From Anderseniella sp051010195 (lineage in GTDB: Bacteria > Pseudomonadota > Alphaproteobacteria > Rhizobiales > Aestuariivirgaceae), in assembly GCA_051010195.1 (NCBI GenBank), contig JBPCVV010000118.1, positions 1 through 64,000 on the forward strand: a DNA stretch of 64,000 bases. The letters are read 5' to 3'. Below, in pieces: positions 26,366 to 35,321 of the stretch. How positions within the stretch are numbered: the stretch's first letter is position 1; each line of letters starts with the position of its first letter. The notes under the pieces were generated by a model that worked only from the letters and a program-made list of their open reading frames with translations, did not search any database and was not told the origin of the DNA. Both the position numbers and the translations under genes were made by a program.

Positions 26366-27210
26366 GCGAAACTGCAGATGACGACCTGCCGCGCCTCAGC
26401 GAGGTTATCGATCGTTTCGGATTGTCAGCCAGAAAAAGCCTCGGCCAGAACTTCCTGCTTGACCTCAATCTGACCCGGCGAATTGCCAGGACTGCCGGGC
26501 CCCTTGAAGGTTTCACGGTAATAGAGGTCGGGCCCGGACCCGGCGGTCTGACCAGAGCCTTGCTCATGGAAGGTGCCGACAGGGTCATCGCTGTTGAACG
26601 GGATGAGCGCGCCTTGCCAGCATTGGCTGAGATCTCAGCTGCCCGGCCGGGGCAACTGACAGTGATCAACGATGATGCACTGAAAACGGACTGGCGGACA
26701 CTTGCCGGGAGTGGCCCGGTCAAGATTGTCGCCAACCTGCCCTACAATATAGCCACGCCGCTACTGACGGGCTGGCTGACCAAACATCCATGGCCACCGT
26801 TCTGGTCGTCCCTGACCCTGATGTTCCAAAAGGAGGTGGCCCATCGCATTTGCGCTAATGTGGGGGATAGTGCCTATGGTCGCCTGTCGGTGATTTCGCA
26901 ATGGCGCAGTGACCCGATTAAGATGTTCGATGTTTCGCCGAAGGCATTCACGCCACCACCCAAGGTTACTTCATCGATTGTACACATTACGCCGCGGGCC
27001 GAGCCGCTGGTTGATTGCGATGTGGCCGTGCTGGAACGGGTAACGGCAGCGGCATTCGGCCAACGGCGCAAAATGCTGCGCTCCAGTCTGAAGGCGTTGG
27101 GCGGTGATCCCGCGGCCCTGATTGCGCAGGCCGGCCTGCAAGAAACCATGCGGGCTGAAGAGGTTGATGCTGCAGGCTTCTGCAAACTGGCCAAAGCCGC
27201 TTCCGGCTGA
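26362..27210 (+). CDS. rsmA: 16S rRNA adenine(1518/1519)-N6-dimethyltransferase
   Basis: 282 residues. SLGQNFLLDLNLTRRI (about residues 28-43) and motif I VIEVGPGPGGLTRALL (about 54) bind SAM; NLPYNIATPLL (about 124) is the catalytic NLPY motif. The C-terminal RNA-binding domain ends near AFGQRRKMLRSSLK. It dimethylates two adjacent adenines in the small-subunit rRNA. Its start overlaps the pdxA stop as ATGA (26362-26365). Confidence 0.96.
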   Translation: MSETADDDLPRLSEVIDRFGLSARKSLGQNFLLDLNLTRRIARTAGPLEGFTVIEVGPGPGGLTRALLMEGADRVIAVERDERALPALAEISAARPGQLTVINDDALKTDWRTLAGSGPVKIVANLPYNIATPLLTGWLTKHPWPPFWSSLTLMFQKEVAHRICANVGDSAYGRLSVISQWRSDPIKMFDVSPKAFTPPPKVTSSIVHITPRAEPLVDCDVAVLERVTAAAFGQRRKMLRSSLKALGGDPAALIAQAGLQETMRAEEVDAAGFCKLAKAASG

Positions 27211-27226
27211 CCAAGCAGTTGCTTTA

Positions 27227-27240
27227 GCCGAGACCTCGGC
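27227..27240. other. Short palindrome between convergent rsmA and gmk
   Basis: GCCGAG, AC, CTCGGC forms a 6-bp stem with a 2-base loop in the 39-base gap between two convergent genes. There is no T-run on either side, so intrinsic termination is not clearly supported. Confidence 0.3.
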
Positions 27241-27249
27241 GAGCAGGCG

Positions 27250-27900
27250 TCACAAGTGTTTTCTGAGGCGCTTCACAAACGTATCCAGGCCGACGCGGCG
27301 ATGCCGGCGCAAGCGCTCGGCGTCGAGGATCGAACTGATTGCGCGATCGCACCGGTCGAGATCATCGTTGATCAGCACATAATCGTATTCTGCCCAATGA
27401 CTGATTTCATTGGACGCTTCCGCCATGCGTTTTGCCACCACGGCTGCGGTGTCCTGTGCCCGGCGAATCAGTCGTTCGCGCAACTCCTCAGCAGAGGGCG
27501 GCAGAATAAACACCCGGACAAGATCATCGGTCATGCGCGCATGTATCTGCTGCGTACCCTGCCAATCGATGTCGAACAGCACATCCTTGCCGTCTGCCAG
27601 CCAGTCCTGAACCGGTTTGATGGGAGTACCATAGCCATTGCCGAATACTTCTGCGTACTCCAGCAACTCGCCGTCTTTCACCATGTCGTCAAACTGTGCG
27701 CGCGAAATGAAATGATAGTCCTTGCCATCTGTTTCTCCCGGCCGCGGTTCGCGTGTTGTCACGGATACCGACATGACCATGTCAGGTTCGCGCTGCAGCA
27801 GTTTCCTGGACAAAGTAGTCTTGCCGGCACCGGATGGTGACGACAGCACGAACAGCAGGCCGCGCCGGGCTATGTCGGATGAAGTGGCCGGACTACTCAA
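27250..27900 (-). CDS. gmk: Guanylate kinase
   Basis: 216 residues. The P-loop is SSPSGAGKTTLSRKLL (about 19-34). GMP-binding residues lie in SVTTREPRPGETDGKDYHF (about 46-64) and in the LLEYAEVFGNGYGTP segment (about 78-92). It converts GMP to GDP using ATP. Its start overlaps the stop of the YicC gene by eight bases, a conserved pairing. Confidence 0.96.
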   Translation of the reverse strand: MSSPATSSDIARRGLLFVLSSPSGAGKTTLSRKLLQREPDMVMSVSVTTREPRPGETDGKDYHFISRAQFDDMVKDGELLEYAEVFGNGYGTPIKPVQDWLADGKDVLFDIDWQGTQQIHARMTDDLVRVFILPPSAEELRERLIRRAQDTAAVVAKRMAEASNEISHWAEYDYVLINDDLDRCDRAISSILDAERLRRHRRVGLDTFVKRLRKHL

Positions 27901-28783
27901 TGTTCTGTACCTGCTCGCGGAGTTGATCGATCACGGTTTTCAGCTCAAGTCCGATGTGCGTGAGCGACGTGTCGGTGGACTTTGAACACAAGGTGTTGGC
28001 TTCACGGTTGAACTCCTGGGCCAGGAAATCGAACTTGCGGCCGACCGGGCCATCACCTGAACTGAGCAGTTCCCGCCCCGCCGCAACATGGGCCACCAGG
28101 CGATCCAGTTCTTCCTGGATATCAGCTTTCGCAGCTGCCAGCATGGCTTCCTGGTGCAATCGTTCAGGCTCCATTGATGAAGTGGTTCCGACGATCCGTT
28201 CAATAGCTGCAGCCAGACGTTCCTGAATCGCGTCCGGCGAGCGGGACGGGTTCGCTATGGCCTGTGCCGTCAATTCTTCGATGCTGTCCAGTTGACCGGA
28301 AACAATTGTCGCGAGACGCTCTCCCTCGGCCAGGCGATTTGCAGCAAGCGCCCTAATCGCCTCATCAGCGGCTTCGATCAGTGCCTTGTCGCGGGCTTCC
28401 AGGGCGTCTTCGTCCGGGTCTTCACCGGCATACTCGATCACGCCGCGCATCGCCAAAATGGCATCGGTGGACGCCGGCACTCCGGCGTTTGCCTTTTCCA
28501 CCGTGCGCACCGCGTCGATGGCAGCAGCAAGCGCATCGGCGTTCACCCTTATGCTGGAGACCGCTTCGTCCTTCTCAAGGTGAAGGGATACCTGCACATT
28601 GCTTCGCTTGAGGTACTTTGCGGCGCTGGCCCGAATGGCCTGCTCCACCGTTTCCGTGCCGGTTGGCAGCCGCAACCGGACATCCAGCGATTTGCCGTTC
28701 ACCGACCGCATTTCCCAATGGAATGTCCACGGACCGGAACTTCCCTCGCCACGGCCGAAACCGGTCATGCTGGAAATAGTCAT
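27893..28783 (-). CDS. YicC-family protein (putative endoribonuclease)
   Basis: 296 residues. The family's N-terminus SSMTGFGRGEG is present, with RSVNGKSLDVRLRLP (about 26-40), and the C-terminal DUF1732-type block KFDFLAQEFNREANTL (about 245-260) with LKTVIDQLREQVQNIE. Relatives in E. coli and B. subtilis act as RNases or RNase adaptors. It is coupled to gmk. Confidence 0.94.
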   Translation of the reverse strand: MTISSMTGFGRGEGSSGPWTFHWEMRSVNGKSLDVRLRLPTGTETVEQAIRASAAKYLKRSNVQVSLHLEKDEAVSSIRVNADALAAAIDAVRTVEKANAGVPASTDAILAMRGVIEYAGEDPDEDALEARDKALIEAADEAIRALAANRLAEGERLATIVSGQLDSIEELTAQAIANPSRSPDAIQERLAAAIERIVGTTSSMEPERLHQEAMLAAAKADIQEELDRLVAHVAAGRELLSSGDGPVGRKFDFLAQEFNREANTLCSKSTDTSLTHIGLELKTVIDQLREQVQNIE

Positions 28784-28901
28784 GTCAATTCGCCCCTTGC
28801 GCCGGCTTGGCTACCGTCAAAGCATTGATGCCGGTCCACCAAGAATCACTCCCCTGTTCCAGTCTACCGGCAGCCCGCCCGTTATGCCATGCAGGGACAC
28901 T

Positions 28902-30185
28902 TCACTGGCGTTGCGGTTTATTCTTGGGAATGGGCACGCTGCGCCCTGCGACCTCTACGACACGGGTAACCGATGATTGTCGCTGCTCAGCAGCCGGCTG
29001 GGCCGGAGCCGGAACAGACGCTGCAGAGCTTTCAGAGGCCTCGCCTTCTGTTTCCTGTGCCGCAGCGGCGGGTTCATCTTCGGCGGCGGGAGGAGTTGTG
29101 GCCTCCTCGGTCGTGGCGGCTTGGTCTTCAGCGGTCGTGGCGGCTTGGTCTTCAGCTTCCTGCTGTTCACGTTGATCACGAAGCCAGCTGCGCCATGTTT
29201 TCACATTGGCATTGTGCTCTGTCAGGGTCTTTGCAAACACATGTCCGCCAGTGCCATCCGCGACAAAATACAAATGCTTTGTCTCTACCGGATTGAGAAC
29301 CGCTTCAATGGATTCCCGACCGGGATTGGCAATGGGTGTCGGCGGCAAGCCATCTATCTGATAGGTGTTGTAGTCGGTCTTCTCGCGGATATCACTGCGC
29401 CTGATGGGCCGGTCTAGCTTTCCCTGTCCCTTGGTGATTCCGTAGATAATGGTCGGATCAGATTGCAGCCGCATGCCGCGTCTCATCCGGTTCACAAAGA
29501 CTGCGGCCACCTGGGCCCGCTCGTCGGGCTGGCCGGTTTCCTTTTCCACAATGGATGCCAGTATGAGCGCCTCCTCCGGCGTCTTGAACGGTAGTCCTTC
29601 GGCACGTGCCGGCCATTTTTCCTCGATGAACTTCTTCTGCGCCGAGCTCATCTGGTCGATAATTGACTGGCGCGTGCTGCCGCGGGTGAACAGGTAAGTG
29701 TCGGGGAGCAGCTCGCCTTCCAATGGTGGATTGTCAATCTCACCGACAAGCACTTCGTTGGCTTTGAGCCGCTCCATCACCTGCCAGGAGGTGAACCCCT
29801 CGGGCATGGAGACCTTGTAGAACAGGGTTCGTCCGGATTTGATCTTGCGCAGCACATCGATAAGGGAGCTGCCAGCTGTAAACTCGTACTCACCTGCCTT
29901 GGGGTCGACATCGAATGCCAGGCGAACGGCTGTTATGCCGAGCATTGTCACGATGCTGCTGTCGACTACGCCCTCTTCGTTCAACCTGACTGCAATGTCG
30001 ACGGTTGAGCTGCCCTTTGGGATGTTCACGATCTTGTTCTTGGCCAGGGGACCTTCAATGGAGGCAAAAAACCACAGCAAACCGCCAGTCAGGGTGCCCA
30101 CGAAAGCCAGGGCAAACATCCACCGTATCAACCTGCTAAACAGGCCCCTGCGAGGTTTCGACTTGCGGTTGGGTAACGCTCTCAT
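28902..30185 (-). CDS. mltG: Endolytic murein transglycosylase MltG with long low-complexity tail
   Basis: 427 residues. A basic N-terminus and one transmembrane helix (about 20-42) anchor the YceG domain in the inner membrane. The catalytic glutamate is in ASIVEKETGQPDERAQVAAV (about 213), followed by VNRMRRGMRLQSDPTIIYG. MltG cleaves nascent glycan strands. After about residue 340 comes an 85-residue Glu/Ala/Pro/Thr-rich extension including a duplicated EDQAATT unit, followed by a basic end (PIPKNKPQRQ). Typical MltG proteins are 340-390 residues. Confidence 0.94.
   Translation of the reverse strand: MRALPNRKSKPRRGLFSRLIRWMFALAFVGTLTGGLLWFFASIEGPLAKNKIVNIPKGSSTVDIAVRLNEEGVVDSSIVTMLGITAVRLAFDVDPKAGEYEFTAGSSLIDVLRKIKSGRTLFYKVSMPEGFTSWQVMERLKANEVLVGEIDNPPLEGELLPDTYLFTRGSTRQSIIDQMSSAQKKFIEEKWPARAEGLPFKTPEEALILASIVEKETGQPDERAQVAAVFVNRMRRGMRLQSDPTIIYGITKGQGKLDRPIRRSDIREKTDYNTYQIDGLPPTPIANPGRESIEAVLNPVETKHLYFVADGTGGHVFAKTLTEHNANVKTWRSWLRDQREQQEAEDQAATTAEDQAATTEEATTPPAAEDEPAAAAQETEGEASESSAASVPAPAQPAAEQRQSSVTRVVEVAGRSVPIPKNKPQRQ
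29109..29156. repeat. 24-bp perfect tandem duplication inside the mltG tail
   Basis: Two exact copies of a 24-base unit beginning GGTCGTGGCGGCTTGG (29109-29132 and 29133-29156). On the minus strand it encodes two copies of the acidic Ala/Thr/Gln-rich octapeptide in the low-complexity tail. The length is a multiple of three, so copy-number change keeps the frame. Confidence 0.85.
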
Positions 30186-30341
30186 TCAGGTCTGCATTCC
30201 TGTGTGTGCTTTGAAGCAATCCGACGCAGATGATACCGCGAGGATGCCCCGACAAATCGGCATTGATCAGATTGAAACAGACCGGGAAATCAGCTGTCCC
30301 TCAATCCTGACCCCGCTCCCGAACTGCCCGGATGCGGGACC

Positions 30342-31607
30342 TTAAGCGTCCACGCGGCGGAAAATCAGAGAAGCGTTGGTGCCACCAAAACCAAATGAAT
30401 TCGACAGAACTGTGTTGATTTCCTTTTTTCGGGCAGTGTGCGGCACTAGGTCAATCGGAGTTTCCACGGACGGGTTGTCCAGATTGAGTGTTGGCGGCGC
30501 CGTGTTGTCGCGCATGGCAAGGATGCTGAAGATGGCTTCAATTGCCCCAGCTGCACCCAGCAAATGACCTGTCGCCGACTTGGTTGACGACATGCACAAC
30601 TTGTCCGCCTGGTTGCCCAGGAGGCGTTCCACCGCCTTCAGTTCGATCTCGTCTCCCATCGGTGTCGAGGTCCCGTGAGCATTTACATAATCGAGGTCGG
30701 AGGCGGAAATTCCTGCCCGCTTCAATGCAGCGGTCATGCAACGAAATGCGCCGTCGCCGTCTGCTGCAGGGGCTGTAATGTGAAAAGCATCACCGGACAT
30801 GCCGTAGCCCACAACCTCGGCATAGATTGTTGCTCCGCGGGCTTTTGCATGCTCGTACTCTTCAAGCACCACCACGCCAGCGCCTTCGCCCATGACAAAA
30901 CCATCCCGGTCCTGGTCGTAGGGGCGCGACGCCTTTTGCGGTGTGTCGTTGAAATGGGTTGAGAGTGCCTTGCAGGCCTGGAAGCCGGCATAACCGATGC
31001 GGCTGATGGCTGCCTCTGCACCACCTGCAATCATCACATCGGCATCATCGAGCGCCACGATCCGCGCGGCATCGCCAATGGCATGGGCACCCGTCGAACA
31101 CGCCGTGACAACCGAATGATTCGGGCCCTTGAACCCGAACTCGATGGACACCATGCCAGATACCAGGTTGATCAGAGAGCCGGGAATAAAGAACGGGCTG
31201 ACCCGGCGCGGGCCTTTCTCGGCCAGCAGGTGGGTCGTCGCTTCGATGGATGGCAGGCCGCCGATACCGGACCCGATCAACACGCCGGTACGCCAGTGGT
31301 CCTCGTCGGTTTTCGGTTCCCAGCCGGAATTTCGAACCGCCATCTTGGCGGCTGAATAGCCGTACTTGATAAACGTGTCGAAGCGGCGCTGTTCCTTCGG
31401 ATCCATCCAGTCGTCACAATTGAAGGTGCCGTTGCTGCCGTCGCCGGTTTTCACTTCGCAGCCGACCTGACAGGCCATGTCAGACACGTCCATGCGGGTC
31501 ACACGGGTCGCGCCCGACTTCCCGGCAATAAGGTTGCTCCAACTATCGTCTGCATTGGCGCCAACCGGCGATACCATGCCAATACCTGTGACTACGACTC
31601 TGCGCAT
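30342..31607 (-). CDS. fabF: 3-oxoacyl-ACP synthase II
   Basis: 421 residues. The Cys-His-His catalytic set is visible: TACSTGAHAIGDA (Cys about 170), YVNAHGTSTPMGD (His about 310) and SATGHLLGAAG (His about 347). It elongates acyl-ACP by condensation with malonyl-ACP. ATG 31607 was chosen because the family starts MRRVVVTGIG and GGGGAG lies about seven bases before it; the frame extends 22 codons further without homology. Confidence 0.96.
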   Translation of the reverse strand: MRRVVVTGIGMVSPVGANADDSWSNLIAGKSGATRVTRMDVSDMACQVGCEVKTGDGSNGTFNCDDWMDPKEQRRFDTFIKYGYSAAKMAVRNSGWEPKTDEDHWRTGVLIGSGIGGLPSIEATTHLLAEKGPRRVSPFFIPGSLINLVSGMVSIEFGFKGPNHSVVTACSTGAHAIGDAARIVALDDADVMIAGGAEAAISRIGYAGFQACKALSTHFNDTPQKASRPYDQDRDGFVMGEGAGVVVLEEYEHAKARGATIYAEVVGYGMSGDAFHITAPAADGDGAFRCMTAALKRAGISASDLDYVNAHGTSTPMGDEIELKAVERLLGNQADKLCMSSTKSATGHLLGAAGAIEAIFSILAMRDNTAPPTLNLDNPSVETPIDLVPHTARKKEINTVLSNSFGFGGTNASLIFRRVDA

Positions 31608-31771
31608 GAAAACACTCCCCGGATCAGGACAACCGCTTTTTATCCGCCCGCAACAAATGCCTGCGTTCGGCATTCAACAAATACGGCGGCAGTGTTGTGC
31701 ACTGCCACCGTACTCAAACCCGTAACTGAAGCTGTGTACCGCTTGCCGGCACACGGTAAGGCCTGACCGGA

Positions 31772-32008
31772 TCAGGCCGCATTCTTTTCGATGAATCCAA
31801 CCGCATCACCAACGGTCTGGATGGTTTCAGCTGCATCGTCGGGAATTTCGATCCCGAACTCTTCTTCGAACGCCATTACCAACTCAACGGTATCAAGGCT
31901 GTCTGCGCCGAGATCGTCGATAAAGCTGGCCTCTTTTGCCACTTTGTCAGCGTCCACGCCGAGGTGCTCAACGACAATCTTTTTGACCCGATCAGCAACA
32001 TCACTCAT
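31772..32008 (-). CDS. acpP: Acyl carrier protein
   Basis: 78 residues, strongly acidic. GADSLDTVELVMAFEEEF carries the serine (about 37) that receives 4'-phosphopantetheine. It carries acyl chains for the Fab enzymes encoded around it. It stands 164 bases before fabF and 232 after fabG, the wide spacing often seen around acpP; an isolated TATAAA on the minus strand (32114-32109) has no clear -35 partner. Confidence 0.97.
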   Translation of the reverse strand: MSDVADRVKKIVVEHLGVDADKVAKEASFIDDLGADSLDTVELVMAFEEEFGIEIPDDAAETIQTVGDAVGFIEKNAA

Positions 32009-32240
32009 TTCAATATAACCCTCGTTAAGTTGATCCGGCGTCCGAGATTGCCCACACCCTGCGGGAACCGAATCCGGTTCAGTAAAATTTCCAGTGGGTA
32101 AGCCTTTGTTTATACCGGATTTTCAGCCCGACAGGCTGAGCATTCCCACATCTACACCGCGCCTATTATCACACATTTACCCGCTACTCCAAGCCCGAAA
32201 ACCGAAACAATGCGAGGTTGTGGACGAGGCAAGTGGCGGA

Positions 32241-32978
32241 TCACAACATGACCATGCCGCCATTGATATGCAAGGTCTGGCCCGTGACATAAGCTGCTTC
32301 CTCACTGGCCAGGTAAACCGCTCCAGCGGCAATTTCGTCCGTATGCCCCAAACGTCCCGCGGGGACGGAAGCCAGAATGGCCTCTTTCTGCTTGTCGTTG
32401 AGTTCGTCGGTCATGGCAGTTTCAATAAACCCCGGGGCGATACAGTTCACCGTGATGTTGCGAGAGGCAAGCTCCTGGGCGAGGGATTTGGACATGCCGA
32501 TCATACCCGCCTTGGACGCGGCATAGTTGGCCTGGCCAGCATTTCCGGTCACGCCGACAACGGAGGTTATGTTAATCACCCTGCCCCAGCGCTGTTTCAT
32601 CATGGTGCGCATGCAGTTTTTTGTCAGCGTAAACGCCGCGGTCAGATTGACGTCCAATACCGCCTGCCAGTCTTCCCGCTTCATGCGCATGGCCAGGTTG
32701 TCCCTGGTGATGCCGGCATTGTTGACCAGGATGTCGAGGCCGCCCATGGCATCCTCTGCGGCCGGGATCAGCTTTTCGACATCATCCGGGTCGGACAGGT
32801 TGCACGTCAGCGCATGGGCGCGGTCGGCCAGGCTTTCCTTCACCTCGTCCAGAACCACCGCCCGGGTACCGGACAGGGCGACCGTTGCACCATTGGTATG
32901 CAATGTCCTGGCAATCGCTGCTCCGATGCCGCCGGTGGCACCGGTAATGAGGGCTTTCTTGCCGGTTAGGTCAAACAT
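32241..32978 (-). CDS. fabG: 3-oxoacyl-ACP reductase
   Basis: 245 residues, classical SDR: ITGATGGIGAAIA (about 10-22), NNAGITRDNLAMRM (about 86), serine in NITSVVGVTGNAGQ (about 138) and YAASKAGMIGMSK (Tyr about 151). It reduces 3-oxoacyl-ACP with NADPH. Start ATG 32978 is preceded by GGAGAG; the longer frame upstream has no SDR sequence. It follows fabD by 35 bases. Confidence 0.96.
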   Translation of the reverse strand: MFDLTGKKALITGATGGIGAAIARTLHTNGATVALSGTRAVVLDEVKESLADRAHALTCNLSDPDDVEKLIPAAEDAMGGLDILVNNAGITRDNLAMRMKREDWQAVLDVNLTAAFTLTKNCMRTMMKQRWGRVINITSVVGVTGNAGQANYAASKAGMIGMSKSLAQELASRNITVNCIAPGFIETAMTDELNDKQKEAILASVPAGRLGHTDEIAAGAVYLASEEAAYVTGQTLHINGGMVML

Positions 32979-33013
32979 GTTCTTCTCTCCTGGTTGTGCG
33001 GCAAACGAGGTGG

Positions 33014-33961
33014 CTAGGCCTTCAGGCTTTGTGCAGCAGCCTCGATGTCCGCAACAGACGCGGTGATCATGCATGTGGCATCAGGCGCCATGCGTTTGGC
33101 CATGCCCGTCAACACCTTGCCGGCGCCGACTTCAATAAAGCTTGTAACGCCGTTGTCGACCATCCACGACACAGATTCACGCCAGCGCACGGTTCCGGTC
33201 ACCTGGGCGACCAGATTGTCACGGATCTGACCCGCGTCACTGACCGCACCGGCGACCACGTTGGCCACCAGCGGCACTGACGGTGCGCTCATACCAACCT
33301 GCGAAAGAGCACCGGTCATGACGTCGGCGGCAGGCTGCATCAGCGAACAGTGAAACGGTGCAGACACCGGCAGCAGCATGGCGCGCCTGGCACCGTGCTG
33401 CTTGGCAATATCGACAGCGCGCTCAACGGCGGCCTTTGAACCGGATACAACAACCTGTCCTGGCGCATTGTCGTTGGCCGCCTGGCAGACCTCGCCCTGG
33501 GCGGCTTCCTCGGCCACCTTCATCGCGGCTTCAAAATCCAGGCCCAGGAGGGCAGCCATGGCACCGGTGCCGACCGGCGTGGCTGCCTGCATGGCTTCCC
33601 CACGGGTGCGCAGCAGCCGGGCGGTATCGGCCAGTGAAAACGTTCCCGCCGCGGCCAGTGCCGAGTATTCACCCAGCGAATGTCCTGCCACATACCCGGC
33701 CGTACCGGCGACGGTGATGCCGAAGTCCTGTTCCAGGACAGCCGTGACAGCCAACGAAACGGCCATCAGGGCCGGCTGGGCATTCTGGGTCAGAGTAAGG
33801 GTATCTGCAGGACCTTCCCACATGACTGCCGACAGCTTTTCGCCGAGCGCATCGTCAACTTCGTCAAACACCGCACGGGCAGAAGCAAACGCTTCGGCAA
33901 GCTCCTTGCCCATGCCGACGGCCTGCGAGCCCTGGCCCGGAAATGTAAATGCAACTGTCAC
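33014..33961 (-). CDS. fabD: Malonyl-CoA:ACP transacylase
   Basis: 315 residues. FPGQGSQAVGMGKEL opens the protein; the nucleophile elbow is GHSLGEYSALAAAG (Ser about 94). The histidine is in PVSAPFHCSLM (about 205). It loads malonyl groups on ACP and is the first gene of the minus-strand fab cluster. Confidence 0.96.
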   Translation of the reverse strand: MTVAFTFPGQGSQAVGMGKELAEAFASARAVFDEVDDALGEKLSAVMWEGPADTLTLTQNAQPALMAVSLAVTAVLEQDFGITVAGTAGYVAGHSLGEYSALAAAGTFSLADTARLLRTRGEAMQAATPVGTGAMAALLGLDFEAAMKVAEEAAQGEVCQAANDNAPGQVVVSGSKAAVERAVDIAKQHGARRAMLLPVSAPFHCSLMQPAADVMTGALSQVGMSAPSVPLVANVVAGAVSDAGQIRDNLVAQVTGTVRWRESVSWMVDNGVTSFIEVGAGKVLTGMAKRMAPDATCMITASVADIEAAAQSLKA

Positions 33962-34090
33962 GTCAGCGGTCTCCAGTCAGTGAAAATCATGAACAAGATG
34001 TAGCGGGCTTGCAGCATGGGCAGACATGTATTGTCAAGAAGTCTGGCTTGTGCCAGCGTCCCGGCTCAACTTCTGCAGCAGACGAGCCTC

Positions 34091-35056
34091 ATGTTCACAG
34101 CCGACGAAATTGCCGATGCCCGCTCCATCATCCACGAAGCGATGCCGCCGACACCGCAATATGCCTGGCCCCTGCTGCAGGCCGAACTGGGTATCGAAAC
34201 CTGGGTCAAGCATGAAAACCACACGCCAACCGGAGCCTTCAAGGTGCGTGGCGGCCTGGTGCACATGCGCAAACGCACCGAGCGAGGCGAAACCAACGGC
34301 GTGATCACCGCAACACGGGGTAATCACGGCCAGTCAATTCCCTATGCGGCTGCCCGCAACGGCGTGACGGCCACCATCGTGGTTCCGCACGGCAATTCGG
34401 TTGAAAAGAATGCCGCGATCAGGGCACTGGGAGCGGAGTTGGTTGAAACGGGTGCCGATTTTGATGAAGCCCGGGTGACCTGCATGCAGATGGCGGCAGA
34501 TCGTGGGTTGGACATGGTGGCCTCGTTTCACCGCGAACTGGTGCTGGGGGTTTCAACCTATGCGCATGAACTGTTCGAGGCAGCCGATGAGCTGGACGCC
34601 ATATATGTGCCAATCGGTATGGGATCGGGATGCTGCGGCGTTATATCAGCCCGTGATCATCTGGGCCTCAAGACCAAGGTGATTGCGGTTGTCTCCGAAA
34701 ATGCCAATTGCTACAAACTTTCGGTCGAGGCCGGCCGGGCGGTTGAAACCAACTCGGCGGCCACCTTCGCCGACGGCATGGCAGTCAGGGTACCGCATCC
34801 CGATGCGCTGGAGATCATTTCGAAGGGCGTGGAAGAAATTGTCGAGGTGTCGGATGACCAGGTGGCCGATGCGATCCGGCTGTATTACCGCGCCACACAC
34901 AATGTCGCGGAAGGCGCGGGGGCCGCACCGCTCGCCGGCCTGATGGCACAACGCGACAGGATGGCCGGCAAACGGGTCGGCATCATATTGTGCGGCGGTA
35001 ATATAGATACTGCAAAGATGGCGACCGTGCTTGATGGCAGGACACCGCTCCCCTAG
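34091..35056 (+). CDS. PLP-dependent threonine-dehydratase-like enzyme
   Basis: 321 residues, fold type II. The PLP lysine lies in HTPTGAFKVRGG (about residue 53) and the substrate loop is ATRGNHGQSIPYA (about 78-90). A glycine-rich phosphate loop GMGSGCCGV follows at about 178 and the end is ILCGGNID. It has no C-terminal ACT domain, so it resembles catabolic threonine dehydratases or related beta-hydroxy amino acid ammonia-lyases. The start at ATG 34091 gives the usual FTADEIADAR N-terminus; the in-frame 25 codons upstream lack homology. It is divergent from fabD. Confidence 0.85.
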   Translation: MFTADEIADARSIIHEAMPPTPQYAWPLLQAELGIETWVKHENHTPTGAFKVRGGLVHMRKRTERGETNGVITATRGNHGQSIPYAAARNGVTATIVVPHGNSVEKNAAIRALGAELVETGADFDEARVTCMQMAADRGLDMVASFHRELVLGVSTYAHELFEAADELDAIYVPIGMGSGCCGVISARDHLGLKTKVIAVVSENANCYKLSVEAGRAVETNSAATFADGMAVRVPHPDALEIISKGVEEIVEVSDDQVADAIRLYYRATHNVAEGAGAAPLAGLMAQRDRMAGKRVGIILCGGNIDTAKMATVLDGRTPLP

Positions 35057-35078
35057 AAAATTTCTCTACTGATTGACC

Positions 35079-35106
35079 TTGCAAACTGGACAAATTGACG
35101 TATAAA
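35079..35106 (+). promoter_or_regulatory. rpsF: Candidate promoter of the rpsF operon
   Basis: TTGCAA (35079-35084) and TATAAA (35101-35106) with a 16-base spacer. If used, it would give a leader of about 210 bases before rpsF, covering the hairpins described next. Found by eye only. Confidence 0.4.
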
Positions 35107-35150
35107 GCGCCCGTTCTTGAGCGGTTTTCCGGTCGGGGGCTGAACGGAAG

Positions 35151-35257
35151 GTCATGTTCGTTACCTGAGCATGACAGGGTTTGAAAGCCCGGCTTCCCGT
35201 GTCCCTGCTCTTTCGAGGAACCGGTGTCTCGAGCCTTTCTTTCCGATGGGCTCGGGG
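35151..35257 (+). promoter_or_regulatory. Structured leader upstream of rpsF (possible S6:S18 control region)
   Basis: Two hairpins lie in the 265-base gene-free leader. The first pairs GTCATGTTC (35151-35159) with GAGCATGAC (35167-35175), nine pairs with one G-U. The second pairs 35227-35235 with 35249-35257, nine pairs including two G-U, with a loop containing CCG. Many bacteria carry an S6:S18-binding leader in front of rpsF with a conserved CCG element; whether this is one is inference. Confidence 0.35.
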
Positions 35258-35321
35258 GAGGCTATGCGCCGGAAAACAAGTTTGAGAACAAGACTTTGGA
35301 TCAAACAGAAAGGCTGAATTC

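Noticed and set aside
29109..29156. Tandem repeat considered as a CRISPR-like or mobile element
   Set aside because: Only two adjacent copies without spacers, inside a coding low-complexity tail.
32123..32139. TCAGCC-CGACA-GGCTGA hairpin between acpP and fabG
   Set aside because: Six-base stem without a T-run on either strand; too weak to call a terminator or attenuator.
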